Positions 10,301 through 21,640 of a DNA stretch of 64,000 bases are shown one piece after another. The position numbers and the translations under genes are program-made. Location: contig CAWFTF010000010.1 in the NCBI GenBank assembly GCA_963818645.1, positions 62,001 to 126,000 on the forward strand, in the 5' to 3' direction. How positions within the stretch are numbered: position 1 is the first letter of the stretch; every line of letters begins with the position of its first letter. A model generated the notes under the pieces. That model was given only the letters and a program-made list of their open reading frames with translations, was not told where the DNA came from and made no database searches. The stretch comes from Gp6-AA40 sp963818645. Its GTDB lineage: Bacteria > Acidobacteriota > Vicinamibacteria > Vicinamibacterales > UBA2999.

Positions 10301-10354
10301 CGGCGCGAGCACGAAGACCATGAACGTCGCCAGTGCTCTCACGATTCCACGCAT
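7322..10354 (-). CDS. TonB-dependent receptor with carboxypeptidase-regulatory-like domain
   Basis: Large outer-membrane receptor of about 1010 residues. The ATG at 10354 is preceded by GGAGG at good spacing; a TTG just before it is not needed. It has a signal peptide (ending PSVAYAQA), a carboxypeptidase-regulatory-like domain (TLAGIARDTSGAVLPGVTVEA, about residues 25-110), a plug domain (about 115-240), then a long barrel that ends in Phe (VQFDF), the outer-membrane assembly signature. This architecture is typical of acidobacterial TonB receptors for large substrates such as glycans or peptides, but the ligand is unknown. It is divergent from the LysR gene at 10663, which may control it. 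Confidence 0.92.
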   Translation of the reverse strand: MRGIVRALATFMVFVLAPSVAYAQATLAGIARDTSGAVLPGVTVEAASPALIEKVRTATTDETGRYSIPDLRPGDYTVTFALTGFRTIVRSGVALSGTAVVTINADLTVGGVQETITVSGETPVVDLQSTTRQAVMDQEIVSAIPSSRTPFTVGVLIPGVRKGAFTGQDVGGSVVQEVASLEANGGRTSDQRMMVNGVALSSGIAGGWGGGAVPNATGTAEFAIDVSGVDAQAATGGVRINFIPRDGGNRFSGTIAANYATGDWASDNFTGSDVQARGLAVPGTIKANGDFNPGFGGPIMRDKLWFFLSGRSLFADNYVASTFFNLNANKLDRFDYVPSTDQAILHQEQTIYQARLTWQATPKHKFGMTFDQENFCACTTGIGPGPGGAVTTPEAGNDRRFPLQRFVTMDWSTPVSNKLLIEASGIHRVERWGGMEPQVGKLGNIDHLEPGMIPVADTLNPVTGTPLNYRAATNYNNSWNWNIHYRAAVSYITGSHSFKVGFNNAFLHHENTTYSSPATPYSYGFTSMVPQSITYRIVPRTVEVNVDRDMGLFVQDKWTTGRLTLSGALRLDSFKNSFPAQAIAGTFFGRNLNVSYPEIDNLSWNDITPRLGATYDVFGNGKTALKVTLNKYLEGLGTTGFGPAQVSDAPNPILRVANQTTQRTWADANRNFVPDCDLNNFALNGECGIVDNQNFGSDIPGTSYDPDLMRGWGKRSFNWEFTTSVQQEIIPRMSVEVQYARRWYGNIRVMDDLSVTPASYSPVTITAPADSRLPNGGGYSLTGMSLSPTAGPPNYFVTLSNNFGKQTEHFDGVNISVNARLQNGLLLQGGLGTGRQVLNDCEVVDDLPEMLHTFFGDPTRAFFFAARPSDFCEQNRGFRTSVQGLASYVIPKIDVQVSGTLQNLPGAFVESNANYGVIPGVAGPGPFVPFKTFQIVESGELYIERLNQLDLRVAKVFRVGSTRTNLNFDFYNVLNANSVIGENFTYGPTWRQPTSILIPRLFKIGVQFDF

Positions 10355-10662
10355 CAAAACCTCCCTGTTGTCGGTCGAAGGAGCTGGTGATCGAAATCAG
10401 AGCTGTCGCTTCGTCTAGCAATGAAGCCAAGTCGAACATTACGAGGGCGGTGTGCCCCTGCATAAGGGCGATGATGCTGCTAAGTGTGAGCAGATCCTGC
10501 GCGCACCTGTCGGGCTTGTCAAGACAGCGAGGCCGGCGAATCAATACGCGTTTCCCTCTGGAAAGGATCAGTCCGGGCGATACGCTGGCGCACTGCAGCA
10601 CGCGCTGTCCAATACATCTTTCGCTGCCCTGGTATACCGATTTGATATACAATCCGCGCCCC
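10355..10662. promoter_or_regulatory. Divergent intergenic region with LysR-type candidate sites
   Basis: About 300 non-coding bases between the TonB receptor and LysR. Near the LysR start are the palindrome GGTATACC (10631-10638) and GATTTGATATACAATC, whose ends GATT/AATC are inverted. Regulators of this family often bind such T-N11-A palindromes between themselves and a divergent target. No strong consensus promoter is clear. Confidence 0.4.
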
Positions 10663-11618
<956 letters not shown>

Positions 11619-11623
11619 TGCAG

Positions 11624-13027
11624 TCAGCGCCGACCAGGCGCGATCGCCTCGAGACGCGCCAGCGCTTCGATGAATTCTTTCCGGTCGGGGTGTCGCGCAG
11701 CCCCCTCACTCAGTCGACGCCGCGCTTCTTCGTAGCGCTTGAGTTGAATCAGTGCCATCGCATATCCAAACTGAGCTTCAGCCGCGCGCGGATCGATGGA
11801 CATGACGCGCTCGTACTGAGAAAGAGCAGCCTCGGGGCGGCCCGTCTGTCGCAATAACTCGGCGAGGCGAAGCCGCGCCTCGACATAGTCCGGCTGGTAT
11901 CGCACAGCGGCCGAGAAGCGCTCGGTGGCTTCCTGTGTGCGCCCGCTGATGGCCAGCAGCACGCCGAGGCTGTAGTAGGCCTGCGCGAAGTCCGGTGTTC
12001 GCTTGATCGTCTCCTGGAATTGCTCGAACGCGCCGCTTGTATCGCCCGCCAGCGACAACGCCGTGCCAAGCTTGTGTCTGAGCGACGGGTTATCGGGCGC
12101 CAGTTCGAGGCCTCGTCGAAAATGCTCGGCTGCCGTTTTGAAGTCACCACCGTCCATCGCACGAATCCCACGATTCTCTTCTGCAACGGGACCTTGAAGC
12201 AGCCCTCGTAACTCCGTCATCAACGGATCGGGCGGACCAACCTCCACGCGACCCTGCTGGCGCAGGTGCGCTTCGGCCTGCGCTGTGTTCCCCAGGCCGC
12301 GATACGCAAGCGCGAGCGGGTAGTGAGCAATCGATTCGCGAGGATCGGCGGCAAGCGCTTGCTCAAACTGATCGACGGCTCTCGCGTACTCACGTCTCGC
12401 GAGTGCCGCCTGGCCCAGACCGAACAGCGCAGATACCGCTCGCGGTTGAATCACGAGCGCTCTCGTGTAGAGCGGCTCCGCCAACTCAGGTTGCCCTTGA
12501 TCGAGATGCACTCCTCCCAGCCACACCAGTGTCGCGACATCGTCTGGCTTCATGCTCAGCGCACGCTCGAACGAGGCGACGGCGTTCGCAGGCTCGGCCT
12601 TCGCGAGATACACATGTCCGAGGTAGTACGGCCAGCGGACCTCGTTCGGTTCGAGCGCCTGTGCGCGCAGGTAGAAGGGTTCGGCCGCCTCGAAGTATTC
12701 GGCGGCCATGAGCAGCTTGCCGGTCTCGCCGTACGCGCGAGCGAGGTCGCCCGGCGGCGTCGTGCGGTTGTCTCTGGACGATGAGAGAGATTGGTAGCTG
12801 GCGCCGATCTGATCCTGAACAGCCTGGTCCATCTGCGACAGATCGGGCAATACCACTGGCGGCAATGCTGGTGACCGAGGTGGAGGTTCGCGGCGACCAT
12901 CGCAGCCGCTCACGACCATTGCCAGAAAGCATATGACAACGCCCAACTCCCAAACGGCCCAACTCCCAAATCTTGGGAGTTGGTTCGAGAGTCCGATTGG
13001 GCGTTGGGAGTTGAGTGGGCGGATCAC
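11624..13027 (-). CDS. TPR lipoprotein with repeat-extended signal sequence
   Basis: 467-residue TPR protein, paralogue of those at 2448 and 5781. A GTG at 13027 overlaps the CRTAC1 stop as GTGA, just as in the pair at 2448. The lipobox segment VVICFLAMVVSGC is preceded by about 25 extra residues (for example NQLPRFGSWAVWELG) that are read from an AACTCCC-family inverted repeat. TPR units run through the rest (FEAAEPFYLRAQALEPNE, YARAVDQFEQALAADPRE). A TTG inside the repeat is a possible alternative start and would give a shorter signal without a basic end. Confidence 0.82.
   Translation of the reverse strand: MIRPLNSQRPIGLSNQLPRFGSWAVWELGVVICFLAMVVSGCDGRREPPPRSPALPPVVLPDLSQMDQAVQDQIGASYQSLSSSRDNRTTPPGDLARAYGETGKLLMAAEYFEAAEPFYLRAQALEPNEVRWPYYLGHVYLAKAEPANAVASFERALSMKPDDVATLVWLGGVHLDQGQPELAEPLYTRALVIQPRAVSALFGLGQAALARREYARAVDQFEQALAADPRESIAHYPLALAYRGLGNTAQAEAHLRQQGRVEVGPPDPLMTELRGLLQGPVAEENRGIRAMDGGDFKTAAEHFRRGLELAPDNPSLRHKLGTALSLAGDTSGAFEQFQETIKRTPDFAQAYYSLGVLLAISGRTQEATERFSAAVRYQPDYVEARLRLAELLRQTGRPEAALSQYERVMSIDPRAAEAQFGYAMALIQLKRYEEARRRLSEGAARHPDRKEFIEALARLEAIAPGRR
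12938..13016. repeat. Inverted heptad repeat, AACTCCC family, in a 5' coding end
   Basis: Units of CAACTCC/CAACGCC type form one arm and their complements the other. The element lies right after the GTG start of the TPR gene and is open in that frame, so it is translated into the signal sequence region. Confidence 0.8.
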
Positions 13028-14806
13028 TTGCCGCCGCCTTCGGTGAGCGTGGTGTATCGATCGACGGCGATTGAACTCCACTCTTCGGTTTTGCCACTCG
13101 GCCAGATCACCCGAACTCGCGAAACGCTCGTTGACTGGCCGAGACCGACCAGTACTCGCGGATCGTTTGCGGACGCATAGCTTCCATCCGATCGAACACG
13201 GCGCCAGAGCGTAGGGCCACCGTCGCGCACGATCCCGACGCGAGCGCCGAGCATGTCTCGAGGCTGGTTTGCAGCCGTATCCTGTGCAGCGCCCACGAGA
13301 CGCAGCCCGATCCAGTGATTCCGGTTGCCGATGTTGTTGACGAGCAGCCGCGGCTGGCCGTTGTTGTTGGCGACGAGCACGTCCTCGTCACCGTCGTTGT
13401 CGATGTCGCCGAACTGCGGCACCACGCCCGACTTCCGACAATTCGAACGCCGCACCACCGCGCGCGGTGACGTCCTCGAATCGTCCCTGACCCGAATTCT
13501 TGAACAACAGCTTTCGCTGGTGCAGCGGAAACGGATCGTTGACGCGTCTGAGCGCTTCGATTGTCTGGACAGCGCCGTTGACTGTGAGGGTGTCGAGCAA
13601 GCCGTCGTTGTCGATGTCGAACCAGGCGGTTCCAAATCCTGTGTATCCACGGCTTGCGCCACCGAGTCCTGAGCGTGCGCTCTGCTCCTCGAACAATCCC
13701 GAGCCGTCATTCACGTACAGGTCATTTCCCTCGCCGGTGAGATTCGTGACGAACAGGTCTTCGTCGCCGTCGTTGTCGAAGTCACCGGCGTCAACGCCCA
13801 TGCCGGCCTTGGCTTTCCCGTGCGCACTCAGCGCCGTGCCTGACAGGAGTCCGGTGTTTCTGAACGTGCCGTTGCGCTGGTTGATCCAGAGTTGGTTGGG
13901 CTGACCGTCGTTCGCCACGTAGACATCGATCCATCCGTCGCCGTTGAAGTCGGCCGTCGATACACCTAGTGCTGGACCGAACTCGCGCCCGATCCCTGAC
14001 GCCGTGGTGACGTCGCTGAAGGTGCCGTCGTGGTTGTTGCGAAGGAGTCGGCTCGGCTGTGGCTGGTAGACGTTGGGCGAGCAGTAGTCGGGACGCCCAG
14101 AGGGCGTGAAGCAGGGTGTGTTCGACTCGACACGCCAACTCAGATAGTTGCCGACGAACAAGTCGAGCCATCCGTCGCGGTCGTAGTCGAGGAACGCGCT
14201 CGACACGGTCCATGACGGATCGTCGGTCCGGCTCTGCTTCGACACGTCGGTGAACGTGCCGTTGCAGTTGTTGCGGAACAACTGATTGGGGCCGAGGCTC
14301 GTCAGGTACAGGTCAACGCACCCGTCGTTGTTGAAGTCACCGGTGGCCACACCCATGCCGTAGCCGCGGGAGACGATGCCGCTCGCGTCGGTGACGTCGG
14401 TGAAATGCAGCGTGCGCGTGCCGTCGCTGTTGATCGTGAGGTCGTTGCGAAAGAGCCGGCTGCCCGAACTTCGGGATTCGGGATTCGGGGTTCGGGATCC
14501 GACGTTCAAGAGCGAACCGCCCTGCACCAGGAAGACATCGAGATCGCCGTCGTTGTCGTAGTCGACGAGGCCGGCTCCAGGGGCGATGACCTCCGCGTAA
14601 TAGAACTTGCCCTCCGCGCCGTTCACGTGCCGGAACTTCAGCCCGCTCTCCTCGGCACGATCGGTAAACCAGTCAGACGCGACCTGCGGCGTCGGACTCA
14701 CGCTCGCGGGCGGAACTGATTCCTTCGGTGACGCCGCACCGCAGGCAATCGAGGCGAGTAGGAAGAGGGATGCTGCGAGACGGGACACCGCCCGTGGGGA
14801 CTGCAC
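13024..14806 (-). CDS. CRTAC1/UnbV FG-GAP propeller lipoprotein, one frameshift
   Basis: Third CRTAC1 paralogue, about 593 residues if repaired. The GTG at 14806 gives a lipoprotein signal (FLLASIACG). FG-GAP calcium loops (DYDNDGDLDVF, DFNNDGCVDLY, DFDNDGDEDLF) are followed by the UnbV module (SDGSYASANDPRVLVGLG). Near 13414 one extra base turns the expected GRGAAFGDIDNDGDED into GRGAAVRRH and a stop at 13388; the next frame continues to 13024. Its stop overlaps the TPR start as GTGA. The propeller loop after QGGSLL again contains heptad-repeat residues (VGSRTPNPESRSSGSR). Confidence 0.85.
14466..14506 (-). repeat. Coding heptad repeat, CGGGATT family
   Basis: About four CGGGATT/CGGGGTT units on the plus strand (14470-14503) read in the opposite sense to the gene and encode NPES-type residues. 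The position corresponds to the repeat-bearing loop of the paralogues at 714 and 4051, but in reversed orientation. Confidence 0.7.
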
Positions 14807-14821
14807 TCGGACGACTTTAGC

Positions 14822-14855
14822 AAAAAAAAGGACCCGCCTCCGAAGAGGCGAGTCC
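14822..14855 (-). terminator. Rho-independent terminator of the TonB gene
   Basis: On the minus strand an 11-base stem (GGACTCGCCTC with GAGGCGGGTCC, one mismatch) closes a TTCG loop and is followed by eight T. It lies 36 bases after the TonB stop at 14891. Confidence 0.88.
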
Positions 14856-14890
14856 TGACAAACGAGAATTGAACTGCCGAAGGAACCGAT

Positions 14891-17800
14891 CTAGAAGTCG
14901 TAGGTCATCGAGACCTTCACCAGCCGCGGTGCGACGACAGCAGTGGTGCGAGCCACGTCGCGTAGTCGGACTGGCGTTGCAGATCGTGTCGGAGTTCAAC
15001 ACGTTGAACAGATCCAGGCTTACGATAGCCTCGCGTGCGGCCCATGCGTATGACCTTTCCAAAGCGCGCGTCGATCTGATTGAAGCGCGGACCGTAGAGC
15101 GAGCCGGGTTGGACCAGTGCGACGTGGTGGTTCGGTTGCGGTGCCACCGACTGGAAGCCGTCCAAGATCCACCTTGTGCCACCGGCCGGCGAGTCGGTGT
15201 TCGGCGCCGCATAGGTCGCGGCGTACTCAACGCCGGGGATGCTCTGGAACGAAGCCCCGATCTGCACGTCGATCTTCGGGATGGTGTACGACCCGAGGAA
15301 CTTGATCTGCGGCAACCAGTTCTGCTCCATGTGGCACGAGGCGAGTGACGAGGGGACTGGTCCCCGGGGCGACGCCAGCATTTCGACGAGCGCGTTATTG
15401 CCGGCCTTCGCGGGATCCTGGACGTCACAGAAGTCCGTCGTCTGATGCCCAGTGCTCAGGCCGCCCTGGAAGATGATTCCTTGCGGCAGCCGGGCGTTGA
15501 GACCGACGTCGTACCCGAACCAGCGGTCGTAGACATTGCTGTCCGGGAACATCGTCTTCGACAGACCGTGAGGTTATTGACCACAACGCCTGGGTTGATG
15601 TCGTAGTACGTGCCCGTGTTGATGTCGCTCGGCAGACTCTCACCACCGGAGGAGGCGGAGCGGTCGGAATCAGACCGGAGGTGACCGAGAACGGGGCGTA
15701 GTCGGACGACCGTTCCCGTCGTGTTGTCCGTGACCAGGAAGTTGCCAAACCAACGCCAGAAGACGCCGCCGTACACCGCGATGCCCCGGTCCAACCTCCT
15801 GCTGACCGCTGAGCGAGAATTCCCAACTGTAGGGCCGTTTGCCCCACCCATAGCGCGCATCGTCCTGAACTGCGAGGTTCGGAATCAATGTGTTGCTGTA
15901 GAAGTTGGCGTTTGCTGCTGCGGCGGCGTTGCACGTGTCCACCTGTCGATCGATACCGATCTGCGTCGGACCCTGGTTGTGTGTTGCGGGTAGATCGCAG
16001 TCAGGAACGAAGTCGCTGTCGTTGTCGACCCACGTCGAGACGACGTGAGCTGGACGTTGTAGCCCGGCTGGCTGGCAAGTCCGCCGACAACGAGCGCCTG
16101 CCCGAGCACGTACTTCCCGTAGTTGGCCTTGATCGCCGTCTTTCCGTCACCGAAGACGTCCCACGCCATCGCGACCTTCGGCGTGAAGTCCTTGTAGCGG
16201 GTCGTGTCGAACGCGGGCACGTCGTAGTTGCGGTTCGGCGTGAGGATGGACGGTCCGAGGTGGTACTCGGGGTTCTCTGAATTGAACCAGTCGTAGCGGA
16301 CACCCATGCTCAGCGTAACACGATCGATCGTCCACTTGTCCTGCATGTAGATGCCGCCCTCGCCGCTGACCTTGTTCTTCGCCGGCGTTGGACAGTAAGG
16401 CTGAATGGATGTGTCCCCTCCGACCAGATCCCACCATTGACCTGACGAAGAGCGGATCCTACATCCGTCAGAGCGAAGGGAGAGCGTCGGTCGGCACCGG
16501 GATGCCCAACCCACGCCATTGTTGTGCGAGCGTGCTCACGACGTAGCTGTAGGGCACGACGGAGCTCGTGTCGGCCCAGCGCGTGGCACCATTCAGGTCC
16601 ATGCCGGCCTTGAACGAGTGGGAGCCCGTCACATACGACGCGGCAACAGTTGCCGCGGTAGTTCGGATTGTGGCTCGCTGTATCCGTGGCCCCGACGCGA
16701 CCGTGGTAGTTCTGGATGAGCTGCGTGTAGCCGGGTACCAGCGTCTGGGGATTGTTGTCCGTGATCCCGACTGCCAGCGGATCGTCGATGTCGCCTCAGC
16801 GCGCTTGACCGCCCCACGTTTCCTGATGGCGCCAGAAACCCGCTTCGAGCAGCAGCCGTTGGTCATCGGTGCCGACCACTGGACCAGGTTGTCTGAGAAC
16901 GGGAAGAAGTACGACTGGTGGTCAACGCTTCCTGCGATGTCGTCATCGTGGAGTTGGAGACGTGCGCTTCTTGTTGTTGTAGTAGATGCCGAGCTTGTTC
17001 TTCTGTGTCATCTGCCACGTCAGGCGCATCGTCTGTTCCCAGAAGTTGCCTCCGCCGCCGACCGTCGTGCGGAGTTCCTCATTCGGTGCCGGGTTGTACG
17101 TCAGCGTGCCGTGTTGAGCAGCGTTGCGGGGTCTGGCCAAGGACAAAGTTCTTGTTCGGGATAGTGATTCGGGACGTAGTTCTCGGCTTCGTCCATCGCG
17201 CGGTTCCAAACCACCACAGCCTGTCGTGGACGATCGGACCGCCGTATCCAGGATTGAAGTCGTAGACGCTCTTCAGCGCTCCGGGCTGAACTTTGAGGCC
17301 GCGGGCCTCGAGGCTGCGTCACCGGATCGTCCTCGATCGTCGAGAAGTTGCTGCCCTGCATCGCCCCGTTCGCGACCGCTGAAGAACATCAGGCCCTTGA
17401 ACGTGTTGCCACCGTCGCGCGGGACGTAGTTGATCTGCACGCCGCCGCCGGCAAGCGACGCGTCCGCGCCTGATGTGTTGACTGACATCTCCTGCATCGC
17501 CGTGAAGCTGGGCGAGCTGCTGAGCGATTCGCCGAATCGGATTGTCGTTGCGGCTGAGAGGCCGCCGATCGTCTGCCGCTGTTCCGCAGGCTTGCCGCCG
17601 TGAATGGCGAGGTCGGTGAACGTGTCACCAGCCGTGCCGCCGACGTCCTGCGATGTCAGTGCGTTCGTGTTGGCCTGACCGACACCGCCCGCGGCGCCCA
17701 GGATGATGCCCGGCTGCAGTGCGGCGAGGTTGATGCCCAGGCGGCCTGTGGGAATAGAGTCGACGATCTCCTTGGTCACGACTTTCTGGACGGCCGAGCT

Positions 17801-18187
17801 TCGCACGTCCACGAGAGGAGTCTGGCCAGTGACGGTGATCGTCTCTGCCAGCGCACCGACTCTCATGTCGGCGTTGACGGTGGCCACGAATGACCCGCTC
17901 AGTTCGATCTGATCGCGGACGAAGGTGTTGAACCCGGGCAGCGTGAACGTGACCGTATAGGTCCCCGGTTGGAGGTTGATGATCTGGTACGCGCCGGATC
18001 CGTCAGTTACGGTTGATCGTGTTTTCTCAATCAAAACGGGGCTGGCTGCCTCGACGGTGACGCCGGGAAGGACAGCTCCTGAGGTGTCTTTCACGATGCC
18101 GCTGATCGTTGCTTGAGCGAAAGCGGCCACTGGCAACACGGCCAGCAGCAGAAGCGCCGCGGCGCCTCTGATCAGTACGCGTTTCAT
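14891..18187 (-). pseudogene. TonB-dependent receptor, many frameshifts
   Basis: Remains of a large acidobacterial-type TonB receptor. The ATG at 18187 has AGGAGG upstream and a signal peptide (ALLLLAVLPVAAFAQA). The carboxypeptidase-regulatory-like domain (TISGIVKDTSGAVLPGVTVEA) and plug (up to about 17290) are intact. From there on the barrel jumps between frames at least seven times (for example near 17280, 17190, 16860, 16500, 15930, 15560 and 15050), ending as VKVSMTYDF with a terminal Phe. Full length would be near 1098 residues. The many lesions in one gene, beside intact neighbours, point to real decay rather than scattered read errors, though a locally poor assembly cannot be excluded. 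Confidence 0.85.
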
Positions 18188-18269
18188 TCGTACCTCCTGG
18201 AGTAAGGAGCTCCCACGCTGTGCTCGGACGAGGCGCATGTTGCGCCCCGGCTATCCGCTGATCAATGGC

Positions 18270-18287
18270 TATCTGATACGTCAGATA
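18270..18287. promoter_or_regulatory. Perfect palindrome TATCTGATACGTCAGATA upstream of the TonB gene
   Basis: A 7-base perfect inverted repeat around TACG, about 83 bases upstream of the start at 18187, in an AT-rich stretch. It has the form of an operator. The rest of 18188-18402 holds nothing else recognisable. Confidence 0.5.
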
Positions 18288-18402
18288 ATTTCGTAATGGT
18301 TATTTATAGAGGGTATATTCTTCGAAATCGCCTGAATTTTGGTGGGACTGGCAGACGGACGCTCAGCAGTGGCACCGGCTAGACGAGAATTGGACAAAAG
18401 AG

Positions 18403-18436
18403 AAAGGCCCGTCCCGGCGTACCGGAACGGGCCTTT
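18403..18436. terminator. Strong hairpin, likely terminator of the TonB gene at 18477
   Basis: AAAGGCCCGT and ACGGGCCTTT form a perfect 10-base stem, with a further CCGG/CCGG pairing inside. AAA/TTT at both ends makes it able to work in either direction. It lies 41 bases after the stop at 18477. Confidence 0.82.
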
Positions 18437-18442
18437 CGTGTG

Positions 18443-18473
18443 ACTGCCTACCGCTTACTGCCTGCCGCCTGCC
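18443..18473. repeat. Single-arm heptad repeat, GTAGGCA family
   Basis: Four degenerate units of CTGCCTA/CTGCCGC (complement of GTAGGCA) next to the stop of the TonB gene. Confidence 0.75.
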
Positions 18474-18476
18474 ATA

Positions 18477-21400
18477 TCAGAAGTCGAACTGCGCGCTGAG
18501 CTTGAACATACGCGGCAGGAGAATCGACTGCGGCGTCCGCCACGCTGTGCTCGGCGCCAGCGCGAACGTCGCGTTCTCGGTGAGCACCGAGTTCGAGTTG
18601 GTGATGTTGAAGAAGTCGAAGTTGATCATCGTGCGCGACCCGCCGATGCGGAACAGCTTCGCCACGCGGAAGTCGATCTGGTTCAACCGCTCGATGTAGA
18701 CCTCGCCGGCCTCCACGATGTTGTAGTTACGGAACGTCGCGCCGGTGAAAGGCCGACCCAGGTTGGTTGCCGACACGGGCGTGTTGTAGTTAGCGTCCGT
18801 CTGTATGCCCGGCTGGTTCTGATATGTGCCGCTTACCAGCACGTCGATCTTCGGAATCGTGTAGGTGGCCAAGCCAGTGACGCCCGTGCGCCAGCCGTTG
18901 TTCTGCTCGCAGCGCTCGAGCGGTCTCGATGCCGCCGTGAAGCTGCGCGTCGGGTTGCCCGCCGTTGTCTGCAACATCTCGGGCAGATCGTCCACGACTT
19001 CGCAGTCGTTGGTCACGAGACGGCCCGGTCCGACACCCGCCTGGAACGTCAGGCCGTTGTTGAGCCGCGCTTGCACGGACACGTTGATCGCATCGAAGTG
19101 CTCGATCTGTGTCCCGTAGTTCTTCGCGAGGGTGACGAAGTAATCCTGCGCTCTCGCGTTCCCGGCTGCGGTGATGTCGAACCCGGTCAGCGGGTAGCTA
19201 CCACCATTGGGCAGACGCGTATCGCTCGGAGTGTTGATCGTAAATTGGCTGTAGTCGGCCGGCGTGACTGCACGGTCATCGGTCACACGGAAGTTGCCGT
19301 ACAGACCGGCGCGCGTACTGGACGTTGAGCGATAGGCGTGGCGCCAGTTCGTGCTGCACGCTCGTCGTGAACTCCCAGTTGTAGAACCGCTTGCCCCAGC
19401 CGTTGAGCAGGTCCGGGTCATAGCTGGTTCCTGCGACGACGGTGCCGAAAATCGCCGCGCCCGTCAACGCGAGGCACTCCCCATTGGCCTGGTAGTTCTG
19501 CAGGTTGCAGTCCGGCGCGAAGTTGCCGTTGGTATCGGTCCACGTCCGGGTGGGGAACGGCGCGGCCGTGCCTGACAACCGGTTCAGCGGATTCGGTGCG
19601 TCGGTGACCTGCGCGGCGCCAAACCCGGTCGTCCCCATCCCCTCGAGGTATTTGTTGAGCGTGACCTTCACTGCCGTCTTGCCGTTGCCGAACAGGTCGT
19701 ATGTCGCGCCCAGCTTCGGCGTGACATCTTTCCAGCTGATGTTGTCGATCTTCGGGAACGACACATTGAGGTTCGGCGCCAGGAACGTCGGCGAGATCGA
19801 CGACTCCGGGAAGTGGTTCTTGTAGGCGTCGAATCGCACGCCACCGGCCAGCGTCCAGCGACCCACGGTCCAGCGGTCCTGCGCGAAGAGGCCCATGTCG
19901 TAGTCGACGTCCGAGGCGACGGTTCGTGGAATGCGGTAGACGACCTGCGACGGCACGCCGTTGGCGAAGTTGAAATAGTACTCTGTCGCCGGGTTCGTGT
20001 ACGTCGTGTTCTCGTGGTGCAGGTAGGCGTTGTTGAAGCCCACCTTGAAGTTGTGAGAGCCCGTGATGTACGAGGCCGCGAAACGGTAGTGGAGGTTCCA
20101 GTTCCACGAGTTGTTGAACGTCGCGCTCGACGCGCGATAGTTCAGGCTGGCGCCGGTCGCCAGCGACGGGTTGTCAACGATGCCGGTGATGCCCGGCGCG
20201 AGCGCGTCGATGTTCTCGCCCTTGCCGGTCTGCAGGTGCATGTTGCCCCAGCGCTCGACGCGGTGAATGCCGCTCGCCTCGATCAGCAACTTGTTGGTGA
20301 CGGGTGAGGTCCAGTCGGCGCTGACAAATCGCTGCAACGGGAACCGACGATCGGCGGCCGCATCCGGTGTGACGCCGGCGGTCACGCCGAACGGGCATCC
20401 GCAATACGATTCCTGGTCGTAGGTCATGCCCAATTTGTTCTTGTTGTTCAGCTGATAGGTCAGGTGGAGCTGGAAGATCGTCTGATCCTGGTGCAGGATG
20501 GCCTGCTCGCCCGTGCTGACGTAGCGGATCTGCGTCAGGTCGTTCGCGTTGGCGTTCATGAACTGTCCGGCGACGAGATTGTCCGCCTTCAGCGCACGAC
20601 CCGAGGCGAAGAACCAGAACTTGTCGCGCACGATCGGTCCACCGGCGCCGGGATTGAAGTCGCCGTTCTCCTTGGTCTTACTCGGCGCGGTCAGCCCGCG
20701 CTGCTGAACGTCGCTGCCGGTGTAGTTGTCAGACGCCCAGCTGCCTCTCGAGTAGCTGCCGAAGATCGTTCCGCTGAACTGGTTGCCGCCATCGCGCGGG
20801 ATGAAGTTGACGCGGACGCCGCCCGTGGCCGCCTGCGCGTCAACCGCCGAGACGTCGATGGCGAACTCCTGCGTCCCAGCCGCATTCGGGACCGCGCCGC
20901 CGCCCCAACCACCGCCGATGCCGGAACTGAGCGCCACGCCGTTGACCATCATGCGCTGGTCGTTGGTACGGCCGCCGTTGGCCGACAGCGCCGCCACTTC
21001 TGCGACGACAGCGCCGCCGACGTCGCGTGCGCCGAAGCTCTGGGTGACGCCAGGAATCAGTACACCCAACGCGAAAGGATTTCGTGAACTCGGGATCTGG
21101 GACACGATCTCCTGCGTGATCGATACCTGTCGCGTCGTGCTCTGCAAGTCGACTGTGGGTGTCGCACCGGACACCGTGATGGTTTCTTCCACGGCTCCGA
21201 CCGCCATATCCGCATTCGCGGTCACCACGCTCGTTCCCTGGAGTTCGAGCTCGTCACGAACCACGCTCCTGAATCCGGGCAGCGAAAAGGTCACGCGATA
21301 CGTCCCGGGTCGAAGGTCGGGAATGATGAACCGGCCGGTTCCGTCCGTTGTCGCCGAACGAACTTTCTCGATGATGACCGGGCTGGCAGCTTCTACGGTC

Positions 21401-21527
21401 ACGCCGGGAGGACGGCTCCGGACGTGTCTCTCACGATGCCTGTGATGGATGCTTGAGCGAGTGCAACCGCTGGCAGCATGGCCAGCAACAGAAGCGCCGC
21501 TGCGCCTCTGATCAGTACCTGCTTCAT
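18477..21527 (-). CDS. TonB-dependent receptor, two frameshifts
   Basis: Receptor of the same family as those at 7322 and 14891, about 1016 residues if repaired. The ATG at 21527 follows AGGAGG and opens a signal peptide almost identical to that of the gene at 18187 (VLIRGAAALLLLA). Domain order is carboxypeptidase-regulatory-like, plug (PTVDLQSTTRQVSITQEIVSQIPSS), barrel, terminal Phe (LSAQFDF). One base is missing near 21409 (ACGCCGGGAGGAC where the paralogue has ACGCCGGGAAGGAC) and one is extra near 19306 (after LNVQYARR). The barrel matches the 7322 gene closely (for example the VDFIPRDGGN-like and NKYLEGMGTTGFG segments), so these two are recent duplicates. Confidence 0.85.
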
Positions 21528-21620
21528 TCCTGCCTCCTGGGGTTGGGAACCGCGAACCCGTGCTCGCTGACGACGCGTATGTTGTGCCTCTGGCTATGCT
21601 TCAATCAACCGCTCTCTCAT

Positions 21621-21640
21621 GCATTTGATACTTTCAATGC
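21621..21640. promoter_or_regulatory. Imperfect palindrome GCATTTGATACTTTCAATGC
   Basis: Ends GCATT/AATGC are inverted and TTGA/TCAA inside are also inverted. It lies between the divergent TonB genes (starts 21527 and 21738) and shares the TGATAC core with the palindrome at 18270. Confidence 0.4.

Noticed and set aside
14891..18187. Insertion sequence as cause of the broken TonB gene
   Set aside because: All pieces of the receptor are collinear with no inserted DNA, terminal repeats or transposase.
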